Positions 16,487 through 25,132 of a stretch of 37,947 bases of DNA are shown here, piece by piece (the stretch's first letter is position 1; the number at the start of each line of letters is the position of its first letter). Where the stretch lies: assembly GCA_017882685.1 (NCBI GenBank), contig JADGPA010000072.1, positions 1-37,947 on the forward strand, written 5' to 3'. Both the position numbers and the translations under genes were made by a program. Under the pieces are notes generated by a model. That model worked only from the letters and a program-made list of their open reading frames with translations, ran no database searches and had not been told where the DNA came from. Source of the stretch: Propionibacteriaceae bacterium. Its GTDB lineage: Bacteria > Actinomycetota > Actinomycetes > Propionibacteriales > Propionibacteriaceae.

Positions 16487-17058
16487 ATGCCGATGCGCCT
16501 GGTCGTCCTGGTCTCCGGCTCAGGCACCCTGCTGCAGTCCCTGCTCGATGCATCCGCCACGGGGGAGCTGGACGCCTCCGTTGTGGCCGTCGGCGCCGAT
16601 CGGGATGACGCCTACGGCCTCGTTCGGGCCGAGCGGGCCGGCGTCCCCACCTTCGTGCATCCCTTTGAGCCCGGCGGAGACCGGGCCGCCTGGGACACCC
16701 GCCTGGCAGAACTGGTCTCGGCCCACGAACCTGACCTTGTGGTGAGCGCCGGCTTCATGAAGCTGGTCGGCCCGGCATTCCTCGCCTGCTTCGGCGGTCG
16801 CACGATCAACACGCACCCGGCGCTGCTGCCGTCCTTTCCCGGCACCCACGGTCCGCGCGATGCCCTCGCCCACGGGGTGAAGGTCACCGGCGCCACCCTC
16901 TTCCTGATCGACGAAGGCGTCGACACCGGCCGGATCCTTGCCCAGGAACCGGTGCGGGTGTTGCCGGACGACACCGTCGAGACCCTGCACGAACGCATCA
17001 AGATCGTCGAGCGGCAACTGCTGGTCGACGCCGTCAACGAATTCAGCCGAGGAAACAG

Positions 17059-17062
<4 letters not shown>
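16487..17062 (+). CDS. purN: Phosphoribosylglycinamide formyltransferase
   Basis: 191 aa. Transfers the formyl group of 10-formyl-THF to GAR in purine synthesis. Conserved parts are [13 protein letters not shown] (phosphate loop), GFMKLVGP and [12 protein letters not shown] with catalytic Asn108 and His110, and Asp146 in DEGVDTG; the spacing matches the E. coli enzyme offset by two residues. ATG 16487 fits the -10 box; ATG 16493 is a possible alternative two codons later. Its stop overlaps the purH start (ATGA). Confidence 0.95.
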
Positions 17063-18618
<1,556 letters not shown>

Positions 18619-18630
18619 GGATTGCGCCAA

Positions 18631-19482
18631 ATGACAGCGACCAGGATGGACGGCGGCGCCGTCGCGCGCTCGATCAAGGGCGAACTCGCCGCCCGGGTGG
18701 CCGCGCTGGCCGCCCGCGGTGTGCGGCCGGGGCTGGCCACGGTGCTGGTGGGCGACGACCCGGGCAGTCGCTCGTATGTCGCCGGCAAGCATCGGGACTG
18801 CGCAGAGGTGGGCATCGAGTCGATTCGTGTCGACCTGCCGGCCGATGCCTCCGCAGGTCAGGTCGCCGAGGCGATCGCGGCGCTGAACGCCAACGCTGAT
18901 TGCACCGGCTACATCGTGCAGCTGCCGTTGCCGCGACACCTCGACGACAACTGGGCGCTGGCCCTGATCGATCCCGACAAGGACGCCGACGGCCTCCACC
19001 CGGTGAACCTCGGACGGTTGGTGCTCGGCATGCCCGGTGCGCTCCCGTGCACACCGCGGGGCATCGTGGAACTGCTGCGCCGCTACGACGTGCCGCTGAA
19101 CGGGGCCGAGGTCTGCATCGTCGGACGCGGGACCACCGTCGGGCGTCCGCTCGGGCTGCTACTGACCCGCAAGAGCGAGAATTCCACCGCCACCCTTTGT
19201 CACACCGGCACTCGAGACCTGGCCGCCCACACCAGGGCTGCCGACATCGTCGTGGCAGCCGCCGGCTCGCCCGGCCTGATCACTGCTGGCCTGCTCAAGT
19301 CGGGCGCCGTCGTGCTCGACGTCGGCATCACCCGAACCACCGGGGGCCTGGTGGGCGACGTACATGCCAGCGCCTGGGACGTGGCGTCCTTGATCGCCCC
19401 GATGCCAGGCGGTGTCGGACCGATGACCCGCGCGATGCTGCTGAGCAATGTCGTGGATCGGGCCGAAGAGCTTGCGCAATGA
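18631..19482 (+). CDS. folD: Methylene-THF dehydrogenase / methenyl-THF cyclohydrolase
   Basis: 283 aa. Makes 10-formyl-THF from methylene-THF (NADP-dependent). The catalytic Tyr49-x3-Lys53 pair lies in [18 protein letters not shown], the cofactor loop [12 protein letters not shown] and [11 protein letters not shown] are diagnostic. The cofactor loop has Gly-Thr-Thr where many relatives have Ser-Asn-Ile/Val, a modest variant. ATG 18631 follows AAGGA by 9 nt; the in-frame TTG at 18622 overlaps this site and is unlikely. It is in the purN-purH-folD operon, with its stop overlapping the next ATG. Confidence 0.96.
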   Translation: MTATRMDGGAVARSIKGELAARVAALAARGVRPGLATVLVGDDPGSRSYVAGKHRDCAEVGIESIRVDLPADASAGQVAEAIAALNANADCTGYIVQLPLPRHLDDNWALALIDPDKDADGLHPVNLGRLVLGMPGALPCTPRGIVELLRRYDVPLNGAEVCIVGRGTTVGRPLGLLLTRKSENSTATLCHTGTRDLAAHTRAADIVVAAAGSPGLITAGLLKSGAVVLDVGITRTTGGLVGDVHASAWDVASLIAPMPGGVGPMTRAMLLSNVVDRAEELAQ

Positions 19483-19775
19483 CCACCGACCACCGTCCGC
19501 CGAAGAACTTGGTCCAGCAGGTGCTGGGGCAGTGGCCGCTGGCGTTGGTGCTGTCCGGCGTCACGGTGGGATTGTTCATCGTCTTCCTTGGGCACTGGCG
19601 TGCGGGCAGCACCCTGATGGGGGCGGCGATCACCGTCGGCGGGTTGTTGCGCCTCATGCCGCAGCAGCGCGTGGGCCTGCTCGCCGTCCGCAACCGTGCG
19701 GTCGATTCGATCCTGCTGCTCGGTGTGGGTATCGGGGTCATCATCCTTGCGTGGTGGATTCCGCCGAATAGGTAG
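19479..19775 (+). CDS. DUF3017 family small membrane protein
   Basis: 98 aa. After a polar start ([18 protein letters not shown]) come three predicted helices (about 19-38, 42-56, 74-93). The size, topology and position immediately after folD match DUF3017, an actinobacterial family of unknown function. It is coupled to folD by an ATGA overlap. The last 35 nt overlap the 3' end of the convergent MFS gene. Confidence 0.85.
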   Translation: MTTDHRPPKNLVQQVLGQWPLALVLSGVTVGLFIVFLGHWRAGSTLMGAAITVGGLLRLMPQQRVGLLAVRNRAVDSILLLGVGIGVIILAWWIPPNR

Positions 19776-20994
19776 GTCTCGACGGGTCCGCTTCGAGACG
19801 GTTCGGCATCTCGCGCAATGGGCGGACGGACACCGCCGCTGTCACGAGCAGCAGGACACCGCCGAGCATGTAGGTCACGGGCATGCCCAGCGCGTGTCCG
19901 GTGAGGCCGGCGGCCAGTGCGCCCACCGGCATCGTGAGGAAGGCCAGCATCCGGAATACAGACGTCACCCGGCCCAGGAGGGCAAGGGGGACGACCCGCT
20001 CCCGGTAGCTGTTCACGGTGATGTTCCACACCATGGAGAAGAATCCGGTGACCACGATCGATGTGAACGCCACCGGTACCAATGGCACTGCCCCCAGCGT
20101 GATCACAGCGACCCCGAAGGCGGCCAATGAGAGCAGCACGCTGATGCGCTGGCCGAGGTAGCGGGTCAGCCGGACGGTGACCGCAGCTCCCACCAGCGCG
20201 CCGACGGCGAAGGACGCCATCACGAGGCCGTAGGTCGACTGGGGCAGCTGGAGCACCTGCAGCACGTATAGAACCAACACCGCGATCACTCCGGAGGTCA
20301 CGAAGTTCACCATGCCGACCGCCAGAGCCAACGTCCGCAGCACCCGATGCCGCAGCAGATACCCGAGACCCTCCTTGAGCAGTTCGGTGTGGCTGGCAGT
20401 GCCCGTGTGTGCGGCCTTGCCGGGATCACGCCGGGCGACCAGGGCTGTGACGACCGCCCCGGTGGCGTAGGCGGCAGCCGCGAACCAGAACGGGACTGCC
20501 GGCCACAGGACAAAGGCTGCCGTGCCGACCATCGGACCGATCATGTTCGCTGCCAAGGCCATCACCATCTGGGTCAGGGAGTTCGCGCGCTGGAACTGGC
20601 TGGCGTCCACGAGCTCGGGCAGGACCGAGGACGAGGTGTTGTCGAAGAGGGGCGCTGCCAGGCCCAGGGCGAAGCCCAACCCGTAGACCAGCAGCAGGGA
20701 CGCCTCGCCGGCGCCGACCAGGGCGGCGAAGATCCCGGCCGTGACCGCCCGCAACGCGTTGGCGACCCACATGATCTGTAGCCGGGGCAACCGGTCGGCG
20801 ACGACTCCTGAGGCGAGCCCGAGCAGCAGCCAGCCAGCCTGGTGGAGCGCGTCGGTGAGCGAGATCAGGCGAGCATCGCGGGTGAGGGTTGCGGCGAGCA
20901 CCGGCAGCGCGCCGAACAACAGGCCTTCGGCCAGATAGGACGCAGCACTGCCGCTCCAAACGGCCCAGAAACGTCCCCCCAACGGCTGTGCCAA
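19741..20994 (-). CDS. MFS transporter (MFS_3/macrolide-efflux-like)
   Basis: 417 aa, about 12 membrane helices. The N-terminus (GRFWAVWSGSAASYLAEGLL) and the A-motif-like loop GLASGVVADRLPRLQIMW, followed by GFFSMVWNITVNSYRERVVP in the second half, fit the enterobactin/macrolide exporter branch of the major facilitator superfamily. The start is TTG 20994, unusual but supported by an excellent AGGAGGTGG site 7 nt upstream and by the family N-terminus. The substrate is unknown; export is inferred. The 3' end overlaps DUF3017 by 35 nt on the other strand. Confidence 0.87.
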   Translation of the reverse strand: MAQPLGGRFWAVWSGSAASYLAEGLLFGALPVLAATLTRDARLISLTDALHQAGWLLLGLASGVVADRLPRLQIMWVANALRAVTAGIFAALVGAGEASLLLVYGLGFALGLAAPLFDNTSSSVLPELVDASQFQRANSLTQMVMALAANMIGPMVGTAAFVLWPAVPFWFAAAAYATGAVVTALVARRDPGKAAHTGTASHTELLKEGLGYLLRHRVLRTLALAVGMVNFVTSGVIAVLVLYVLQVLQLPQSTYGLVMASFAVGALVGAAVTVRLTRYLGQRISVLLSLAAFGVAVITLGAVPLVPVAFTSIVVTGFFSMVWNITVNSYRERVVPLALLGRVTSVFRMLAFLTMPVGALAAGLTGHALGMPVTYMLGGVLLLVTAAVSVRPLREMPNRLEADPSRPTYSAESTTQG

Positions 20995-21033
20995 GGAACT
21001 GCCACCTCCTGCGCCAATCGTGGGACGCCGGGG

Positions 21034-21077
21034 TTCGGGTCTCGTCGGGATCAGATCGTCGGCTTCGGGTCTCGTCG
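21034..21077. repeat. 14-bp direct repeat, period 30
   Basis: TTCGGGTCTCGTCG occurs at 21034-21047 and again at 21064-21077, in the 85-nt gap between the HNH gene end and the MFS start. Too few copies to call an array. Confidence 0.6.
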
Positions 21078-21079
21078 AT

Positions 21080-22441
21080 CTACGTTCGATAGCGGTGATG
21101 CTGCCGCCATTTTCGCTCCCCCGGTGGAGCTCCTCGACCCGGCGGCGCTCCGAACTCGGGGTTGCCGCTCGCGGCCAGGCGGATCAGCCAGCCCGCGTGG
21201 GGATCCTTCGGGTCGGGTTCGACGATGTGGTGGTGGAAGCTGCACAGCATCACCCCGTTCGACAGCGATGTCGCGCCGCCGAGGAGCCAGGACAGGATGT
21301 GGTGCACCTCGCAGTCGGCCGGTCCGCGGTCGCAGCCGGGGAAGGCGCACCCCTGATCGCGTCGGATCACCAGTTGCCGCAGGGTCGAGGTGAACAGCCG
21401 TCGCTCGCGTCCCACGTCGAGCGGCCCCGAGTCGCCGCCCATCACGATGGGGAGAATCTCGGCATCACAGGCAAGGCGGCGGGCCTCGCGGGCGGTGATG
21501 CGATCCCCTGTGTTCAACAGCGTGGCCGTGCCCAGTCGTCCCACCAGCGTGTCGTAGTCGATGTTCACCAGCACCCGGGGACGGTCTGCGCCGTACCGGG
21601 GCGCCTCCCCGCAGGAGGAGTAGTGGTCGGCGAGCGTTACCAACGCATCGGCCGCAGCCTGTGCGTGGGAGATCTCCCCAGACGTCAAGAGCACCGCCGA
21701 GCGGTGTCGTGAGGCCAGGGCGCGGAGCAGCCCCACCACCTGCGCTCCGGCGACCTTACCCAGCTTGCCGCGCAGGATCCACGCGCCATCGGGGTCGCGG
21801 CGCCACGTGACATAGCGATCGCGCTCCTGCTCTGCCTCGATGCGCTCGATCGCCCGGCGGTCGGCGTCCTCGCCGACCTCGGGAGCGACCACCTCGACAG
21901 CGCGGTTGGCGAGCCGGGAGAGGCCGTACGGGCTGAACTCGCCGGCAAGTTCCACGAGGTGCGCGGCGACCTGCTCACGCTTGCAGGCGTCCAGTTCCGC
22001 AGGGAGACGGCTCAACCCGGTCACGATCACCCGGGCCTGCTCGACGGACACCTCGCCGCGCCCCAGCGCCGCGCCCACCACGGGAGCCTCCGCCAGCCGA
22101 AGCGCGAATCGCACCTCGTCGCGTGCCGACCGTGCCCAGTGGGTGTTCTGGTTGGTCACCCAGTTCGCCGTCTGCAGGCCCAGCTCCCGCTGGGTGGCTC
22201 CCCGAGCCTCGGCCTCTGCCAGCAGCGCCAGCCAACGCGCCTGTGCGCGGGTGGCGCGCACCTGGGCCGTAGCGAGCTCAGCGATCAGGCGCCGATCGGT
22301 GAGGCGCCACGGCTCCAGTTCCTCGGGGGCAGTGTCTGCGATCGCGGCTACCAGGGCGTCCAGCACCTGCGCCGGTTCGCCGGGGCAGGGGTCGATGAGG
22401 CTGATGCCTGAATCCGCCTCGTGGAACCCTGATTCGCTCAC
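21080..22441 (-). CDS. DUF222 and HNH endonuclease domain protein
   Basis: 453 aa. DUF222 occupies about residues 25-330. The C-terminal HNH module reads CAFPGCDRG, CEVHHILSWLLGGATSLSN and LCSFHHH, with both Cys pairs and the HH metal site intact. The tail is low-complexity and basic. This family is multicopy in many actinobacteria (13E12-repeat-like), and its biological role is unclear. Start GTG 22441 lies 7 nt after a TAGATT -10 box, so a leaderless mRNA is likely; ATG 22498 lies upstream of that box and is less plausible. The neighbouring degenerate genes suggest that this is a region of past rearrangement. Confidence 0.88.
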   Translation of the reverse strand: MSESGFHEADSGISLIDPCPGEPAQVLDALVAAIADTAPEELEPWRLTDRRLIAELATAQVRATRAQARWLALLAEAEARGATQRELGLQTANWVTNQNTHWARSARDEVRFALRLAEAPVVGAALGRGEVSVEQARVIVTGLSRLPAELDACKREQVAAHLVELAGEFSPYGLSRLANRAVEVVAPEVGEDADRRAIERIEAEQERDRYVTWRRDPDGAWILRGKLGKVAGAQVVGLLRALASRHRSAVLLTSGEISHAQAAADALVTLADHYSSCGEAPRYGADRPRVLVNIDYDTLVGRLGTATLLNTGDRITAREARRLACDAEILPIVMGGDSGPLDVGRERRLFTSTLRQLVIRRDQGCAFPGCDRGPADCEVHHILSWLLGGATSLSNGVMLCSFHHHIVEPDPKDPHAGWLIRLAASGNPEFGAPPGRGAPPGERKWRQHHRYRT

Positions 22442-22448
22442 GTGTTCC

Positions 22449-22454
22449 AATCTA
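22449..22454 (-). promoter_or_regulatory. -10 box of the HNH gene
   Basis: TAGATT on the minus strand is separated by 7 nt from GTG 22441, with no strong ribosome-binding site. Confidence 0.4.
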
Positions 22455-22515
22455 GAACCCGCCTCTGACACCTTCTCCCAGACCCTGCCCTGGCCCATTC
22501 CGGGCGTCCGGGCTC

Positions 22516-22915
22516 AATGAGGTGACGATCTTCCGCAGCTTCACGAACAAGCAGGGCGTGCTCTGTGCCGTTGTTGGCAGAGACGCCGCGCGCCAGTCCG
22601 GCAACGCCCACGCCGAGCTCGGGCCGTTCCCGTCACGGAGGCCGTCCGGCAGCTCGCTCATCACGAAGTCAGCAACGGCTTGTCCAACGGCGGCATGATG
22701 ACCCGACTGGCCTTCGAGGCCGGCACGGTGCCCGAGGTGGCCGAGCTGTTCGCCGGCGGCCCTCAGGGCAACCTCGACGCGATGACCGGCTTCTTCGCCT
22801 CGCGACAGTCGGCAGGGGAGGTGCGCGACGACCTGCCCGCCGCCGTGCTCGCCGAGGCATTCTTCAGCCTCACGTCGAGCTTCGTGATCATGCGGACGGT
22901 CCTTGGCGTCATGGC
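22516..22915 (+). pseudogene. TetR-family regulator remnant
   Basis: Two frames together resemble one TetR protein. Frame 1 from 22516 gives EVTIFRSFTNKQGVL, the end of a TetR HTH; the first part of the HTH is missing. From about 22632 a different frame gives VTEAVRQLAHHEVSNGLSNG, then AFEAGTVPEVAELFAGGPQG and FFSLTSSFVIMRTVLG, a TetR ligand-domain C-terminus. There is no start codon with the HTH, there is a frameshift near 22600-22632, and the 3' end runs into a membrane-protein fragment. It is decayed by N-terminal loss, frameshift and 3' deletion. Boundaries are approximate. Confidence 0.65.
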
Positions 22916-23277
22916 CCCGGCTCGGGCCGCTGTACCGTTTGTTCGTGCTGCTGGGCACGCCGACGCTGGCCGTGCAGGCTCTGGACCTGGGGCTGGTGGC
23001 GCCGCTGTCCCTGGGGACGGCCGTCCTGATGTGGCGCCGCCGTCCAGCCGGACACCTGCTGGCTGCGCTGTTCAGCGTGAAGGCAGTGACCATGGCCGGC
23101 GCGATCCTCGCGATGCTCATCTCGGCCTGGATGGTCGAGCGCAGGCTCGAGGTGGTGCCGTTCGCGATCTTCGTCGCCGTGACGGTGTTCGCCGGCTGGC
23201 TCGCGGTTAGGGTGCTGCGCTCGGCGGCCCTTCGTGACGCCTCGCTCGTTCCTCGCGAAGCCCTTCAGGGAGCGTGA
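22903..23277 (+). pseudogene. Membrane-protein fragment (about 115 aa), N-terminus lost
   Basis: The frame to the stop at 23275-23277 encodes GPLYRLFVLLGTPTLAVQAL, then further helices (APLSLGTAVLMWRRRPAG; FSVKAVTMAGAILAMLISAW; VVPFAIFVAVTVFAGWLAV). It looks like the C-terminal part of a small integral membrane protein. The only in-frame start (TTG 22903) sits inside the tetR remnant, and no ribosome-binding site is seen, so it is probably the other side of the same deletion junction (about 22910-22925). The last residues are encoded by a dispersed repeat. Expression as a short protein cannot be excluded. Confidence 0.55.
23228..23274. repeat. Dispersed short repeat, divergent copy 2
   Basis: It starts CCCTTCGT and ends CAGGGAGCG, like the copies at 9780 and 36403, but the middle differs (GACGCCTCGCTCGTTCCTCG). 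CTTCG and CGAAG arms allow a hairpin. It again lies between convergent gene ends (gap of 1 nt between stops), inside the frame of the membrane fragment. Confidence 0.45.
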
Positions 23278-23278
23278 A

Positions 23279-24997
23279 CTAGCGGAAGTCGCTCTCCAGG
23301 AACTGGTTGTCGGGCACCTGTTGGGCCACACGCTGGGCCTCGCGCTCGCGGAGCTCGACCCGACGGATCTTGCCGGAGATGGTCTTGGGCAACTCGGTGA
23401 CGAACTCGACGATCCGCACCCGCTGGTAGCCGCTGAGGCGCTCCTGGGCGTGGGTGAAGATCTCGCGAGCCGCCTCCTGCTGGCGGGCGGCCGCGTCCTG
23501 CACCAGGCAGATGAACGCCTTCGGCACCGCTGCCCGCAACGGGTCAGGGCTCGGCACGATCGCCACCTCGGTGACGTAGGGATGCTCCAGCAGGATCGAT
23601 TCCAGCTCGAACGGGGAGATCTTGTAGTCCGATGCCTTGAACACGTCGTCAGCCCGGCCGATGTAGGTGAGGTAGCCGTCGGCGTCACAGGACGCGATGT
23701 CGCCGGTGTGGTAGAAGCCGTTGCGGCAGGCCTCAGCGGTCATCTCCGGATCGTTGCGGTAGCCGGACATGAGCCCGAGGATCGGCTGCGACAGGTCGAG
23801 GCAGATCTCGCCCTCGTCGGGGCTCGGCTCCCCGGTCGCCGGATCGAGCAGCACCACGGGGTAGCCGGGCATGGGCCGTCCCATCGAGCCGTCCTTGACG
23901 AGCTGGCCAGGCGAGTTGCCGATGCAGCAGGTCATCTCGGTCTGGCCGAAGCCGTCCCGGATGGTCGCGCCCCAGGCCTTGCGCACCTGGGTGATCACCT
24001 CGGGGTTCAGCGGCTCTCCGGCGCCCAGCAGTTCACGGGGCGGCTTCGAGAGCCCGGTCAGGTCGGCCTGGATGAGCATGCGCCACACCGTCGGCGGGGC
24101 GCAGAAAGTGGTGACGTCGTGGGCGTCCATGACCTGCATCAGCGTTCCGGCGTCGAAGCGCTCGTAGTTGAACACGAACACCGTTGCCTGGGCCAGGAAC
24201 GGGGAGAAGAAGTTGCTCCAGGCGTGCTTGCCCCACCCGGGGGAAGAGATGTTCAGGTGCACGTCGCCGGGGCGCACGCCCAGCCACCACATGGTGGACA
24301 GGTGGCCCACCGGGTAGGACACCTGGGTGTGCGCGACCAGCTTGGGCCGGGCAGTGGTTCCGGAGGTGAAGTACAACAGGCTCAGGTCGGACGCCTTCGT
24401 CGGTGCGCTCGGCAGGTAGGACGCGGGCGCGTGGTGCGAATCGGCCATCGAGATCCAGCCCGACGGTGTGCCTTCGCCGACGCCGATGCGCAGGATCGAT
24501 TTCGGCAGTCCGTCCAACCGGTTCCGCAGGTTCGTCGGGGCCACCACCGCGCGCGCTTCGCCGTGCTCGGTCCGGTAGGCCAGGTCGTTCGCAGAGAGCA
24601 GCGTCGAGGTCGGGATGGCGACGGCGCGGATCTTGAGCAGGCCGAGCAGGAGTTCCCAGAGCTCGATGGTGTTGTTGAGCATCACGATCACGTGGTCGCC
24701 GGCCCCGATGCCTTGGCTGCGCAGCCAGCGCGCCACCTGGTCGGAGCGGCGCGACAGGTCGCCGTAGCTCCACGACTGGGTGCTCAGGTCGTCGGAGACG
24801 ATCGTGACGGCTGCCCGGTCGGGATGCTCGCCGGCCACCACGTCGAACCATTCGGTCGCGAAGTTGAACTCGTCCAGCTCCGGCCACCCGAACCCTGCCA
24901 CCGCGCCGGTGTAGTCCTGGCCGTGTTCGAGCAGGAAATCGCGAACCTCGCGCACTGCCCCGGTGGCTGCGGTGGCGGGACGGCCGGTGAACGCCAT
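23279..24997 (-). CDS. AMP-dependent acyl-CoA synthetase (medium-chain type)
   Basis: 572 aa. Activates a carboxylic acid to acyl-AMP and then acyl-CoA. AMP-binding motifs are YFTSGTTARPK (209-219), DGFGQTEMTC, YHTGDIASCD and GRADDVFKASDYKISPFELE. The acylation lysine is in LPKTISGKIRRVELREREA, near the C-terminus. The overall pattern (early EFNFATEWFDVVA; late PKAFICLV) resembles the ACSM/medium-chain branch rather than acetyl-CoA synthetase. Start ATG 24997 has AAGGAG 8 nt upstream. The substrate is not certain. A palindrome in its promoter region suggests a dedicated regulator, possibly TetR-like; the neighbouring tetR is dead. Confidence 0.92.
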   Translation of the reverse strand: MAFTGRPATAATGAVREVRDFLLEHGQDYTGAVAGFGWPELDEFNFATEWFDVVAGEHPDRAAVTIVSDDLSTQSWSYGDLSRRSDQVARWLRSQGIGAGDHVIVMLNNTIELWELLLGLLKIRAVAIPTSTLLSANDLAYRTEHGEARAVVAPTNLRNRLDGLPKSILRIGVGEGTPSGWISMADSHHAPASYLPSAPTKASDLSLLYFTSGTTARPKLVAHTQVSYPVGHLSTMWWLGVRPGDVHLNISSPGWGKHAWSNFFSPFLAQATVFVFNYERFDAGTLMQVMDAHDVTTFCAPPTVWRMLIQADLTGLSKPPRELLGAGEPLNPEVITQVRKAWGATIRDGFGQTEMTCCIGNSPGQLVKDGSMGRPMPGYPVVLLDPATGEPSPDEGEICLDLSQPILGLMSGYRNDPEMTAEACRNGFYHTGDIASCDADGYLTYIGRADDVFKASDYKISPFELESILLEHPYVTEVAIVPSPDPLRAAVPKAFICLVQDAAARQQEAAREIFTHAQERLSGYQRVRIVEFVTELPKTISGKIRRVELREREAQRVAQQVPDNQFLESDFR

Positions 24998-25034
24998 TGT
25001 TCGAACTCCTTCGACATGGTCCAGGTCTTCGGAC

Positions 25035-25068
25035 ACCCTATCGCCGCCGCCTACGCAACCGTAGGTTG
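25035..25068 (-). promoter_or_regulatory. Promoter/operator region of the acyl-CoA synthetase gene
   Basis: A minus-strand TAGGGT -10 box is at 25040-25035. Upstream lie two interlocked perfect palindromes, CCTACG-CAAC-CGTAGG (25050-25065) and CAACC-GTA-GGTTG (25056-25068), covering the expected -35 region. They are good candidates for a repressor site. Confidence 0.5.
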
Positions 25069-25093
25069 TATCGCTCACGCTCGCGGAAACCGA

Positions 25094-25118
25094 ACGGCCG
25101 GCCCCGAAGGCCGGCCGT
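25094..25118 (-). terminator. Intrinsic terminator of the distal subtilase gene
   Basis: A perfect 10-bp stem (25094-25103 with 25109-25118) has a loop that reads TTCGG on the coding strand, a stable UUCG-type loop. It starts 15 nt after the stop codon. A modestly T-rich stretch follows. Confidence 0.75.
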
Positions 25119-25132
25119 CACGTCAGGAGTCG

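Noticed and set aside
21034-21077. Start of a CRISPR array
   Set aside because: Only two 14-bp copies, no palindromic repeat of normal length and no cas genes nearby.
21080-22441. DUF222-HNH protein as a homing or phage endonuclease
   Set aside because: No phage or intron context. The family is chromosomal and multicopy in actinobacteria, so a mobile-element call is not supported.
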